Below, one piece after another: positions 7,775 to 17,261 of a stretch of 60,352 bases of DNA. Origin of the DNA: Paucisalibacillus algeriensis (GTDB lineage Bacteria; Bacillota; Bacilli; Bacillales; Amphibacillaceae); the NCBI RefSeq assembly GCF_000577245.1, contig NZ_CBYO010000017.1:1-60352 (forward strand), given 5' to 3'. The notes under the pieces were generated by a model. That model had not been told where the DNA came from. It did not search any database and saw only the letters and a list, made by a program, of their open reading frames with translations. Both the position numbers and the translations under genes were made by a program. Each line of letters begins with the position of its first letter. The first letter of the stretch is position 1.

Positions 7775-7825
7775 TTGACAATATCAAAATTAACCTATAT
7801 TCTAATATTGACTGAACGAGTCAAT
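7775..7825 (+). promoter_or_regulatory. ABC exporter promoter and TetR-type operator
   Basis: TTGACA (7775-7780), 17 bases and TATTCT (7798-7803) form a sigma-A promoter. Directly downstream lies ATTGACTGAACGAGTCAAT (7807-7825), a perfect 7-bp-arm palindrome placed where a repressor would block transcription start. Confidence 0.8.
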
Positions 7826-7850
7826 CAATTAATGGTGGGAGGAACAAAAC

Positions 7851-8795
7851 ATGGAACAACCCATTATTTCCGTACAAAACATGAATAAAACGTATGGAAA
7901 AAAGAATGTCCTAAATGGGCTTTCCTTTGACATCAATCGTGGTACTATATTTGCCCTATTAGGTGAAAATGGTGCCGGAAAAACAACAACAGTTCGAATT
8001 TTATCTACGTTAATTAAAGCGGACAGAGGGACTGCTACAATCGCTGGACATGATCTATATAGGGATGCAAATAAAGTCAGAAGTGTCATCAGTTTGACTG
8101 GTCAACATGCTTCCGTTGATGAACTGTTAACGGGAAAAGAAAATTTAATCTTGATGGGAAAACTCCAACACCTCAATCGAAAAGCGGTTATCGCAAGAGC
8201 TAATAGCCTACTGGAACAATTTGATTTGCTAGAAGCCGCAAATAAGCCCGTGAAAACATATTCAGGCGGGATGCGACGGAGACTAGATATTGCTATCAGC
8301 CTTTTAGGTACTCCGGAAATAATCTTCCTGGATGAACCAACAACAGGCCTTGACCCTAGGAGTCGAATGAACATGTGGAAATTAATATCCGAACTGGCAA
8401 AAAGCGGTGTAACCATCTTTTTAACAACGCAATATTTAGATGAAGCAGACCAACTTGCGGATAAGCTGGCTATTATTCACCAGGGGAGAATAATTGAAGA
8501 AGGAACTGCAGAAGAATTAAAAAGCTTGGTTGGAGAGGAAAAAATAGAGCTAACCTTTCATGATCAGATTTCATTAGATAAGGCTCAAGATTTGTTGAAT
8601 GGTCAAATAAACAAACAAAATCTAAGTATTTCCTTATCAACAGATGGTACAGCAAGTAGTTTACGTAACGTACTAAACAAATTACACAGTAATCATATGG
8701 AACCACTCTCTATAAATTTCCGTAAACCAACCTTAGATGATGTATTTTTACAACTTACAAAGAGAGATAGGGAAGGAGTTCTACAACATGACTAA
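7851..8795 (+). CDS. ABC-2 type transporter, ATP-binding protein (DrrA-like)
   Basis: The 314-residue ATPase has Walker A GENGAGKTT, signature YSGGMRRRLD, Walker B IIFLDEPTTGLD and the H-loop-like TTQYLDEADQ of drug-export ABC-2 ATPases, plus a C-terminal extension of about 80 residues typical of DrrA. GGGAGGA precedes the ATG. The permease gene starts inside its last codons (8-bp overlap). The likely role is energising efflux of a drug or peptide; the substrate cannot be told. Confidence 0.92.
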   Translation: MEQPIISVQNMNKTYGKKNVLNGLSFDINRGTIFALLGENGAGKTTTVRILSTLIKADRGTATIAGHDLYRDANKVRSVISLTGQHASVDELLTGKENLILMGKLQHLNRKAVIARANSLLEQFDLLEAANKPVKTYSGGMRRRLDIAISLLGTPEIIFLDEPTTGLDPRSRMNMWKLISELAKSGVTIFLTTQYLDEADQLADKLAIIHQGRIIEEGTAEELKSLVGEEKIELTFHDQISLDKAQDLLNGQINKQNLSISLSTDGTASSLRNVLNKLHSNHMEPLSINFRKPTLDDVFLQLTKRDREGVLQHD

Positions 8796-9561
8796 TACAA
8801 AGTGGTATTGGGCTATTTCCGACGGATGGAACATGTCGGGTCGTAGCTTAAGGCATCTATTTAGAAATCCTGAGACAATATTCTTAAGTGTTGGTTTACC
8901 CATCACCTTAATGCTGTTATTTGTCTATGTATTTGGCGGTGCTATTCAAACAGGCACAGCATACATTAATTACGTTGTACCTGGTGTAATCATTACATGT
9001 GTAGGATACGGAAGTTCCATAACGGCTATCAGTGTTACTCAAGATATGGTTGGAGGATTATTTGATCGATTACGTAGTATGCCTGTTCACCCTGCCTCCC
9101 TCCTAGTAGGTCATGTCAGCGGAAGTTTCATTCGGAATATAATGGCAACTTCTTTGGTTATACTTGTAGCAATCTTAATTGGTTTCAGACCAAACGCTAG
9201 TCTCATGGAATGGCTTCAAGTGATAGGTGTACTAAGTCTATTTCTCTTTGCCATCAGTTGGTTAGCAGTTATTTTTGGGTTACTTGCAAATTCAGTCGAG
9301 ATAGCCAGTTCGTTCACATTCCTAATCATGTTCTCGCCCTACATCAGTAGTGCTTTTGTTCCCACAGACACAATGCCAACATGGCTGCAATGGTTTGCGG
9401 AATATCAACCAATGACACCATTAATTGAGACAATGCGCGGGCTATTAATCGGGACACCTATCAATCAATATGGTTGGTTAACGGTTGTATGGTTTGGTGG
9501 ATTATTAGTCATATCGCTTTTCATAGCAATTCATCTTTTTAATCGTAAGAGAAGTCAGTAG
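8788..9561 (+). CDS. ABC-2 type transporter, permease
   Basis: The 257-residue permease has six predicted membrane helices (about residues 28-48, 60-85, 105-130, 140-165, 170-190 and 230-250) and an ABC-2 consensus region (VPGVIITCVGYGSS; FDRLRSMPVHPASLLVGHV). The ATG at 8788 overlaps the ATPase stop (ACATGACTAA), with GGAAGGAG upstream, and is preferred over an earlier in-frame start inside the ATPase. It forms the membrane partner of the preceding ATPase. Confidence 0.9.
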   Translation: MTNTKWYWAISDGWNMSGRSLRHLFRNPETIFLSVGLPITLMLLFVYVFGGAIQTGTAYINYVVPGVIITCVGYGSSITAISVTQDMVGGLFDRLRSMPVHPASLLVGHVSGSFIRNIMATSLVILVAILIGFRPNASLMEWLQVIGVLSLFLFAISWLAVIFGLLANSVEIASSFTFLIMFSPYISSAFVPTDTMPTWLQWFAEYQPMTPLIETMRGLLIGTPINQYGWLTVVWFGGLLVISLFIAIHLFNRKRSQ

Positions 9562-9613
9562 TAGGATACCTGGTTACCTGTACAGACGAGAGTGACAATA
9601 GGGATTAATGAAT

Positions 9614-9658
9614 AAAAGGAACGTATTAACCAATTAGGGGTTAACACGTTCCTTTAAT
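9614..9658. terminator. Intrinsic terminator between converging genes
   Basis: AAAAGGAACGT and ACGTTCCTTT with inner TTAACC/GGTTAA form a long stem with T- and A-runs either side. It serves the exporter operon and possibly the EcsC-like gene on the other strand. Confidence 0.75.
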
Positions 9659-9693
9659 AATGAGACCTTGATTAGACATTTTCCTAGAAAAGT

Positions 9694-10497
9694 TTATCCT
9701 TCCTTGTCATCTAACATCCTTTCACTAATCCTCCGCTTCCGATACAGCATTCTCCCAGCTTCCGCAATATCCTTCACAGCAGAACGATTAATAATCGCAC
9801 CAAATACTAGTCCAGCAATTGGAATCATTTGAAATAACTTCTTCCAGCCAAATTGATCGCGGAAGGTAAAGAAAACTTCTCTCCAACCCTGAAGCTCAGA
9901 CATGACCAATCGTTTCGTGTCCTCTTCTGGGTTATCCAATTTGGCTAACGTACCCAATATTGCCTGTTTGCCAACATAATCCGAGGAGACGAATTGCAAG
10001 ACCTTTACAATATATAAACGTTCTTTTTGATCGCAGGGGTCATAACCATAGCAAATGGCGATATCCTGTAAGGTTTTAAGTAGTAATCCTAACAGGAAGG
10101 GAATATCAATCGCCAGGGTAAAGATCCCACCAATTCCCGTACTAGCTCCCTGTGCAGAGGCTATGTTCTTTCTATTTTTCGTTAGATTTTCCGCTGTGTT
10201 ATCCATTTCTACGATAGGTAATTGACTCACATCTTCCAATGTTTCAATGTTTTTACCCGGATAGTATTCGGTTACTTTGGAGGCAGAGCTTAAATATCTT
10301 CCTCCTGTTTGGATGTAGTTACCTGTTTCATCCAGCATCTCACCAATCTTATCTTGAATAAATGCCGGGGTGAATTTATCGAGTATTTTAAAAGGTAGTC
10401 GACCAAGCCTTTCCCAAAACCATAGATCACTTTGGTCCTTTTCCCATTTTTGGATAGTCGCTATTTCTTGCTCTAGCCATTCTTTGGACTCTGTCAT
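9694..10497 (-). CDS. EcsC family protein
   Basis: The 267-residue protein matches the EcsC family: an N-terminal helical region (MTESKEWLEQEIATIQKWEK), a Gly/Ala-rich central hydrophobic stretch (QGASTGIGGIFTLAIDIPFL) and LVFGAIINRSAVKDIAEAGR near the end. EcsC of B. subtilis is encoded with the EcsAB ABC transporter, but its biochemical role is unclear. This copy stands alone with no EcsAB next to it. Confidence 0.8.
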   Translation of the reverse strand: MTESKEWLEQEIATIQKWEKDQSDLWFWERLGRLPFKILDKFTPAFIQDKIGEMLDETGNYIQTGGRYLSSASKVTEYYPGKNIETLEDVSQLPIVEMDNTAENLTKNRKNIASAQGASTGIGGIFTLAIDIPFLLGLLLKTLQDIAICYGYDPCDQKERLYIVKVLQFVSSDYVGKQAILGTLAKLDNPEEDTKRLVMSELQGWREVFFTFRDQFGWKKLFQMIPIAGLVFGAIINRSAVKDIAEAGRMLYRKRRISERMLDDKEG

Positions 10498-10818
10498 GAA
10501 AATTGCACCTTTAATATACTCTTACACGGCGTCATAATTTTAAATTAACTAAAATGATACTAGAAGTTGGTGATTGATGTTAAGTATTTACTCTATTAAC
10601 TTATTATAGAAGTTCATGCTTTCCGACATACTTATAACATCTTGTAGTAGTTTTATTAAAAGCGAGAAGTTACAGGCACTCATAATTCGATATGTAGAAG
10701 GTTAAGAACATGTTTGTTTAGCAAAAAGAACCCCTTCTGAAGAAACATTTAAAAATGAATTCTTTATTGGCGTATCCTCTACTCTACAGTTTGAAATCAT
10801 TAATTTAATCATTACTGA
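10498..10818. other. Intergenic region without recognised content
   Basis: About 320 AT-rich bases lie between two minus-strand genes. No open frame with a ribosome binding site, no convincing terminator stem and no riboswitch core was found. Confidence 0.5.
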
Positions 10819-11736
10819 CTAACGACCAATCTTTAACAACTCTAATCTAAAATTCTCCTCTATCTCTGCTAGCTTTCTTAATTCCTTCGATAAACCTAAC
10901 CAATCATTATTTACTGACATAGAATGACAAACACCAAGTACCTTTGCCTGATTAGTCTTCAACGTTGATAAATTAGTATGTCTATCTTTAAAAAATATTG
11001 CATAATCGTTGGCTCTTCTTGCACCTAATTGGAAAAGGAAAAATGTTGTATGTCCTATTATTTCAGCTGTAATAGGGCCATTTTGTAATTGATTTGCATA
11101 ATAACAAATTGCCTCCCTTCCGGTTAAACCTATATCTGCTTCTTCGATTTCTAAATAAGTTCTTTGAAAATAATTGATAGCTCTCTCGTATACTTCATTT
11201 TTGTCTAGTGGGACAACCTTTTTTGGTGAAGACCAATATTTATAGTACCCTTTCCTATATGGAATATTTTCTGCCATCCAAGCTTTTCTGAACTGGTCCA
11301 ATGCTAATGGAACATAAGGAATGCCAGCTGGATCATGCACATAAATATTTTCATTATCCATTTGGTAACCTAACACGTAATGGTCAGCACCATTTAAATT
11401 TTTATGATTTGGGTGATATGTTAGCTCACCCATGTCCAAAGGGCCTAGAATGACAGGATTTTGTTTCATTTGCTTTTTTAAAAACGTACATGGGTCATCT
11501 AAGTAACTAGCTTGCTGATGTTCTTCTGCAGCAAATCCCAGGATGTTTAAAGCATAATTGATACCGTCATCGGGATCTCTCATACTAAAAAATAGGGTTT
11601 TTTCATTTTCTAACATGGCACCTAACCCAACTCCCGTTAATACTTCTACAAGTTGAGGAGACACATTTTCTCCTATAGATGAAAGAAACATTGTAGTTGA
11701 ATTTGAATAACAGTAATGTCCATTACCTATATACAT
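10819..11736 (-). CDS. BtrH N-terminal domain-like / papain-fold protein
   Basis: The protein starts at the ATG at 11736 (MYIGNGHYCYSNST), six bases after GGGGGTG, giving 305 residues. An early cysteine (C9), a histidine in LNGADHYVLGYQ and an aspartate in IYVHDPAGIP match the Cys-His-Asp order of BtrH_N/C39-like proteins, which include acyltransferases and peptide-processing enzymes. The C-terminal half is helical, without a recognised motif. No biosynthetic gene cluster surrounds it, so its substrate is unknown. Relation to BtrH is by motif pattern only. Confidence 0.6.
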   Translation of the reverse strand: MYIGNGHYCYSNSTTMFLSSIGENVSPQLVEVLTGVGLGAMLENEKTLFFSMRDPDDGINYALNILGFAAEEHQQASYLDDPCTFLKKQMKQNPVILGPLDMGELTYHPNHKNLNGADHYVLGYQMDNENIYVHDPAGIPYVPLALDQFRKAWMAENIPYRKGYYKYWSSPKKVVPLDKNEVYERAINYFQRTYLEIEEADIGLTGREAICYYANQLQNGPITAEIIGHTTFFLFQLGARRANDYAIFFKDRHTNLSTLKTNQAKVLGVCHSMSVNNDWLGLSKELRKLAEIEENFRLELLKIGR

Positions 11737-11871
11737 TAACATCACCCCCATAAAGATGAATCAACTATATATTTTTGAAAATTGAAAATCAACCTTAAAC
11801 ATGCACCCATAACCGCATTAATGGCTCTATTCCTCAGGAACACTTCAATTGATATACCAACATAACCAAAT

Positions 11872-11908
11872 AAAAAGCCACAAACCCATAGCACGGTTCG
11901 TGGCCTTT
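11872..11908 (-). terminator. Intrinsic terminator of the large protease gene
   Basis: On the minus strand AAAGGCCACGAACC pairs with GGTTTGTGGCTTTTT. It lies 20 bases after the protease stop codon. Confidence 0.8.
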
Positions 11909-11926
11909 CTCTATAATCCTGAAATT

Positions 11927-14900
11927 CTACTTTCCTTTCTTCTTACTATAAACAACCTTCACTTGCTCCCATGTCTCATTCCCAAATGTATCCTTCGACC
12001 AGATTATAATTACATTCTCGCCATCTTCCAGACTAACATTGGTACTAAATGAACCATTTTTCACTTTCGTATCTTTTCCATTTACACGTACAAAATCTAA
12101 ATTAGCATCGGAAACTTGTCCTTCTAATTTCACCGATTTCTTGTGACTTGTTTCGCCATCTACTGGAGAATTAATTGTGATGGCTGGTGCAATGGAATCA
12201 ACATCGACCGTGATGGTTTGGACAGTTTCATTTCCAGCTTTATCTGTTGCCGTAACAGAGATACGATTTGCTCCTTGTTCAAGAGTTACAGTAGCTTCAT
12301 AGTTTCCATCTACTAGAGTCGCTTCTGTACCATTTATGCTAACAGTATCCAGATTCTCATCGTCCACTTGCGCCTGAACACTTACGGATGTGGTATTAAA
12401 TCGCTCTCCATCTTCCGGTGAAAGAATCGATACAACTGGAGAAGTGCTATCTAGTATTACCTTCACTTTATTAGATGTTCTAGTGAACCCTTCTCCTTGG
12501 GTAGCACGAGAAGAAATCACATTCTCACCTTCTGTTAAGGAGACTTCCGCATGAAACGTTCCATCACCTGCTGAAGTAACGATAGCTGCTTCTGAACCGT
12601 TATTAAACAAATGAACTTCTGTATTTGGTTGTGCTTGTCCACTAACCGTAACCGTGTCATCATTTGTATAGGTATTGGTTGTTGGTGAAGTAATCTTTGG
12701 CACTGCTTCATCATATGCTACGACAGCTCGAATCATATAGTTTCCATCGTTTGGTGAAGTCTGCTTCCATACACCATCAATATAGGAATAGTTTCTTCCC
12801 GAAGTTCCATTGCTCGTATCCCGATTAATTGCCGGTATATACGGGAATCCATCACTTTGAATATAGGCAAGGTAAAAATCACCTTCCACAACAATTTCCT
12901 CACCACTTAAATCAATGAATGTCCAATCCGTATGAGAACGAATGGCTTCTGCTTCAAAAGGTCCGGCAATTTTCTCTCCAGGTAAACCATTTGGCCCTGT
13001 TGCATCATACACTTCCACTAAAAATTCCGTTCCACCTGGGTCCGGACGATTACCGCCATCAAACTTGTAATAACCACCGGTTAAGACTGCTCTTGTTTCG
13101 CCTTCTTTAAGAGACATTTTCACAGCCCAACCATTACCAGGAGTGTGGAAATAATTAAGTGCTTCTGCTGTTCCATCATCATAAGAGATTGTTTCAGATG
13201 TACCGACAATTGGTGCTAGTGTAATGTTTTGGACAACTTCTGCATCACCTTCTACAGTTATTTCTGCCGTATTCGGATAATGCATTGGATCAGACACCTT
13301 AAGCGTGTACGTTCCTTCAAAAGCTGTTAACTCGAATGAGCCATCGGCATTAGTCACTGCCGGCTCAATATTAGCATCCTCTACTAGGTAGACTCTTGCG
13401 CCTTCAACTGGTTCCCCTGTTAGTTCATCGGTGATAACACCAGTGATAGTTCCCCTTAACTTCTCTTGAAGGGTAAAGTTCACTGCTTCTTCTTCGTCAT
13501 CTACAATGGCAACTGTTTCCGTTTGGGCATGATAACCATAGGATTCAGCAACTACAGAATATTCCCCTGCAGGATGACGTAAAGCAAAACCACCATTTTG
13601 TGGGTTGGTTACCGTTGAACGCCCTGTCTCCAATACGCTTACTTGTGCCTCAATTGGCAGTAAGGATAATGTATTGTCCGCTTCGATATCAGCATTCAAA
13701 TCTACTAAATCTGTTGTTTGGATAGTAGCTGGTTTTGAATCTGTATTACTACTCGCTCCATCTACTCCTGCTTGTAAAGAAACATCATCAATATACCAAC
13801 CAGGTCTATTGGTACTGGAATCTGAATAGGTATAAAATGCGATGAAAATTCCTTGCCCAGCATATGCGGATAGATCAACCGATGCATCGACCCAACTCTC
13901 TGAATCTCCTTTTACCATTAACAACCCTGTCCAATCTTGACCGTTCGGTGACACCATGACATATCCATAATCATATGCTGTTCCAGTATAGATAGACTGT
14001 TCAAAGCTATGCCATTGTTTAAAATGTAAGCTAGCTGGTTCTTCTGGTAGAGAGATTGCTGGCATAACAAGCATTTCTCTCATCGAATCCCTATAGTTCC
14101 CTGCTAGATTCGTAGCATAAACATGTTCACCAGATGCCGCGGCATTAGGACCTGACGTTGGAACTCCCCATTCCCAAGTCGGATTCTCTCCTACCACAGT
14201 CCATCCCTCTGGTTCTGTTTCAAAATCTTCAAAGTAACCAATTGATAAGCTTTCTAGTATCGTGACGAGATACTCTTCACTATTCACACTATTTCCAGCA
14301 AAGTCTGTAATGGTCCATTGATAGGTTAGTGTCCCTGCCTCAGCAACACCTGCTGGAATCGTAGCGAGATATTCACCAGATAAATAGTCTCCAGAAATTC
14401 GCTCCGCAGTAACACTAATCCACTCACCATCATTTACTTTGTACGACAGTTCTACTGATTCCACACTGATATTATCACTTGCTTCTACCATCAGATCGAT
14501 TTGTTGCCCCTCCGAAACCTCTTGTATTGGATTGTGGGAATAGACAGGAGCTTCCTCGTCTTCCCCTTCAATCGTTACATTACCAGTAATGATTCCCATA
14601 CCTTGTGTTTCCGATAATACAGCATCATAGACATTCAACAATCCATAACCATAGCCGTGGTTCGGTGACTCGGTGAAGTCTCGGTCGATTAAAGGTGTAG
14701 CCGTCTCGAGTAACACTTGTTCAATCTCATCTACTGTGATACTGGCGTTAGCCTGGCGTAGTAATGCAACCGCTGCAGCAACATGTGGAGCTGCCATCGA
14801 AGTACCACTCTTATCTCCATAGGTCCCATCTGGTAAAGTCGAGCGAATTTTCACCCCAGGTGCGGTTAAATCAGGCTTAATTTCCCCATATGGAGATGGC

Positions 14901-16081
14901 CCCTGGAATGAAAAGTCCGCTAATACATTCTCATCATTTACCGCCCCAACCGCAAACGACTCCGGGTAGTTTGCAGGGCTAGCAATCGTACCAGGTCCAT
15001 TCGGAATTAGAATTGATGCATTACCAGCTGCAAATACTGGGAAAATACCATAGGCTCTCCATGTCTGAACAACCTCTAAAAACCACTCATTAATACCTGG
15101 TCCACCACTCCATGAATTATTCACCACATCCGGAGCCAAATCCACTCGACCTCCAGGTGCCATAATCCACTCCGCAGCTTCTAAAATATTCGAATCCGAT
15201 CCATTTCCTGCTGCATCAAATGCTTTCGCAGCAATCCACTTCGCCCCAGGAGCAACACCGATTTGATTCGAACCATCCGGCTCACTTCCAACCATTGTCC
15301 CAGTAACATGAGTCCCGTGTCCATTATCATCATAGCTCTCTGCTTGTCCATTGACTGCATCAAAGAAACTATATTGATGTTCTACGGAACCATCTGCAGC
15401 ATTGTAGCCACGATATTTTTCCTTAAGGGCTGGGTGATCCCATAGAACTCCGGAATCAATGCTTGCAACAACAGCTCCAGTACCATCAACACCTAACTCC
15501 CATGCTTCAGGTGCTAAGACTTGATCGACGTTCCATTGTGCATTTTCTCCTGTGGAATTTGTCGTTGAATCTGTTTCTTCTACTAGATGTCTTTCTTCAT
15601 CTAAATAGATTTTATTAACTTCATTCATTGAAGCAATTTTTTCCACTACTTCTTTAGAACCAGTAAACGTAATCGCATTAATTACATGATAGGATTTGTA
15701 TTTCTTAACTTTTCCTTTTTGTTTTTCTTGGTTTAATAGTTTTACTAAAGGTTCTTGTGATTGATGGGCGTTCGCCTTTAACTCTGTTAAAATCTCAGAA
15801 CGCACCATATGCTTCTTGTTTAACCCTAGTGCCTTTTTGTTGGCTTGTTTCATTACTTTAGAAGCATCGACTTGATCATTTAGTGTAATGATGACGGATA
15901 CTTCCTCACTAGAGTCCATTTTCTGTTTAACTTTGTTGTCTATTTTGTATATAGCTGCTTGTTGTAGGTTGCTAGTATTGTTTTGAGTTTGTGCAGTGAC
16001 TATTGGTGATAAAAATGTACTCAAAACTAGCATTACTGTCGAAAGAAGAAATAAAATGCGCATTAGACCTCGTTTTCTCAA
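11927..16081 (-). CDS. bpr: Secreted S8 subtilisin-like protease, bacillopeptidase F type
   Basis: The 1384-residue precursor has a signal peptide (residues 1-30), an I9 inhibitor-like propeptide (about 60-165) and a subtilase domain with Asp209 (ASIDSGV), His255 (GHGTH), Asn354 (AAGN) and Ser428 (SGTSMAAPH). Then follow a bacillopeptidase F-type beta-sandwich (about 610-780, from FEDFETEPEGW), two carboxypeptidase-regulatory-like repeats (about 800-960), a further beta domain, and three Ig-like repeats each opening SP...D (about 1130-1380). The tail is lysine-rich without an LPXTG motif. It is longer than most subtilisins but in the range of Bpr-like enzymes. TTG start after GGAGGG. Its role is extracellular protein degradation. 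Confidence 0.9.
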   Translation of the reverse strand: MRKRGLMRILFLLSTVMLVLSTFLSPIVTAQTQNNTSNLQQAAIYKIDNKVKQKMDSSEEVSVIITLNDQVDASKVMKQANKKALGLNKKHMVRSEILTELKANAHQSQEPLVKLLNQEKQKGKVKKYKSYHVINAITFTGSKEVVEKIASMNEVNKIYLDEERHLVEETDSTTNSTGENAQWNVDQVLAPEAWELGVDGTGAVVASIDSGVLWDHPALKEKYRGYNAADGSVEHQYSFFDAVNGQAESYDDNGHGTHVTGTMVGSEPDGSNQIGVAPGAKWIAAKAFDAAGNGSDSNILEAAEWIMAPGGRVDLAPDVVNNSWSGGPGINEWFLEVVQTWRAYGIFPVFAAGNASILIPNGPGTIASPANYPESFAVGAVNDENVLADFSFQGPSPYGEIKPDLTAPGVKIRSTLPDGTYGDKSGTSMAAPHVAAAVALLRQANASITVDEIEQVLLETATPLIDRDFTESPNHGYGYGLLNVYDAVLSETQGMGIITGNVTIEGEDEEAPVYSHNPIQEVSEGQQIDLMVEASDNISVESVELSYKVNDGEWISVTAERISGDYLSGEYLATIPAGVAEAGTLTYQWTITDFAGNSVNSEEYLVTILESLSIGYFEDFETEPEGWTVVGENPTWEWGVPTSGPNAAASGEHVYATNLAGNYRDSMREMLVMPAISLPEEPASLHFKQWHSFEQSIYTGTAYDYGYVMVSPNGQDWTGLLMVKGDSESWVDASVDLSAYAGQGIFIAFYTYSDSSTNRPGWYIDDVSLQAGVDGASSNTDSKPATIQTTDLVDLNADIEADNTLSLLPIEAQVSVLETGRSTVTNPQNGGFALRHPAGEYSVVAESYGYHAQTETVAIVDDEEEAVNFTLQEKLRGTITGVITDELTGEPVEGARVYLVEDANIEPAVTNADGSFELTAFEGTYTLKVSDPMHYPNTAEITVEGDAEVVQNITLAPIVGTSETISYDDGTAEALNYFHTPGNGWAVKMSLKEGETRAVLTGGYYKFDGGNRPDPGGTEFLVEVYDATGPNGLPGEKIAGPFEAEAIRSHTDWTFIDLSGEEIVVEGDFYLAYIQSDGFPYIPAINRDTSNGTSGRNYSYIDGVWKQTSPNDGNYMIRAVVAYDEAVPKITSPTTNTYTNDDTVTVSGQAQPNTEVHLFNNGSEAAIVTSAGDGTFHAEVSLTEGENVISSRATQGEGFTRTSNKVKVILDSTSPVVSILSPEDGERFNTTSVSVQAQVDDENLDTVSINGTEATLVDGNYEATVTLEQGANRISVTATDKAGNETVQTITVDVDSIAPAITINSPVDGETSHKKSVKLEGQVSDANLDFVRVNGKDTKVKNGSFSTNVSLEDGENVIIIWSKDTFGNETWEQVKVVYSKKKGK

Positions 16082-16250
16082 TGAACAACCCTCCTGAAAT
16101 CTTTTTTAATAAGATAGATAATTGTTGAAAACTATCATATTAGGAATAGACTACAGGAATGGTGGTGAGAAAGTTGTCGGTATTTGGAAGAGTTTTGTGG
16201 GGAATTGGGGCTATTTTTTCGACTTTTGTTATTGGAACCGTAGAGATACT

Positions 16251-16568
16251 TTAAGAACCGCGGAGACAGGCACCGTGGTCCATTGCTGAGCTAGGCAATT
16301 GGACCATGGTACCTGTCCCTCTGGTCCTTCCTGGACGATATTCAATGTACCCATGTTTTATCAATTCCTTTCTAGCCCGTCTAAACGTAATACCTGACGA
16401 ACCACACTTTACCTTTAAAATTGCTCCTAGTATTGAAAACTCCTCAGCCCAACCTGCCTCTTTATTAGCATGTAACAATGCAAGCCATAAACTCCTTGCT
16501 GCCCCCGATAATGGTTCCTCTCCCAAATGCTCAAAAAATATAAATAACTCCTCTTCCATAAAATCCAT
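16251..16568 (-). CDS. Small winged-helix protein, hypothetical
   Basis: This 105-residue protein looks like a replication-initiator or DnaD-type winged helix (SLWLALLHANKEAGWAEEF, then GITFRRARKELIKHGYIEYR as the recognition helix and wing). ATG follows AAAGGAG. The last 20 or so residues (MVQLPSSAMDHGACLRGS) are encoded by a long inverted repeat, so the original C-terminus may have been replaced when the repeat inserted. The function is unknown. Confidence 0.55.
   Translation of the reverse strand: MDFMEEELFIFFEHLGEEPLSGAARSLWLALLHANKEAGWAEEFSILGAILKVKCGSSGITFRRARKELIKHGYIEYRPGRTRGTGTMVQLPSSAMDHGACLRGS
16262..16322. repeat. Long inverted repeat of the GACAGG family
   Basis: GAGACAGGCACCGTGGTCCATTG and CAATTGGACCATGGTACCTGTC form a hairpin of about 22 bp around a short loop, with CTGTCCC at its edge. 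It overlaps the 3' end of the winged-helix gene. Confidence 0.65.
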
Positions 16569-16907
16569 CTTTGAATCTCCTTTTCTATGTATTATTTGGG
16601 ATAAAATATGACCATGGTATAGTAAAGTTATATAAACCCTTTCACATCTATAGTCGGACTAGATATAGAAAAGGTGGCATTTTTTTAGGATTGTCCTCAA
16701 TATGTTAACTAGATTATTTGTGTCATCCTTAAATAACTCCATTGGTCATATATTCTCTCAAAAGCTTCCCATATGATTTCTACAATTTTGTTAACCATGT
16801 TTGATTTTCATAAGTTAACAGTAGTAATTGACCATAAAAAGATCTAAATCCAGTCACGCGTTTTTATATTATAATGAAAGCAATTATATATTAAGGAGAG
16901 ATTTGAA
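16569..16907. other. Divergent intergenic region
   Basis: AT-rich. A possible -10 (TATAAT in TTTATATTATAATG, about 16866-16879) lies 30 bases before the next gene's AAGGAGAG site. Nothing else is recognisable. Confidence 0.4.
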
Positions 16908-17261
16908 ATGGGAATCACAATGGAAATGAGTAAGGGTGCATATGAAATTGCCAAGATAGTCTACTCAGGAAAACTTACTAGAAGCGAAGGGAAAATAGAA
17001 ATAAATAAGGTAACAGGCATGAATGAAGGTTCTGCACAAGCTTTTATAACAATATTTTTGGCAATGATGGATGGTGAAGTATATAAGAGGGCTTTTAATA
17101 ATGCTACTAATAGATTTCTTTTAGAGAGCATTAAGGAAGATTATGGTGATAAGGCTTTTAATAGAGCATTAGCCGCTGTCCAACAGCATATTGATTACTG
17201 GTCCACTTTAGGTAAGGGAAATCTATCTGGTTTACAAAGAATAGTAGATCAAATGCAATGA
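16908..17261 (+). CDS. Hypothetical protein resembling an HNH-nuclease-associated N-terminal domain
   Basis: ATG follows AAGGAGAG. The 117-residue helical protein contains LTRSEGKIEINKVTGMNEGS and ALAAVQQHIDYWSTLGKGN, a pattern I associate with the N-terminal portion of some HNH or restriction-type proteins. No nuclease domain follows. It may be a stand-alone domain or the remaining front of a longer gene; the downstream 580 bases contain only fragments. The function is not assignable. Confidence 0.55.
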   Translation: MGITMEMSKGAYEIAKIVYSGKLTRSEGKIEINKVTGMNEGSAQAFITIFLAMMDGEVYKRAFNNATNRFLLESIKEDYGDKAFNRALAAVQQHIDYWSTLGKGNLSGLQRIVDQMQ

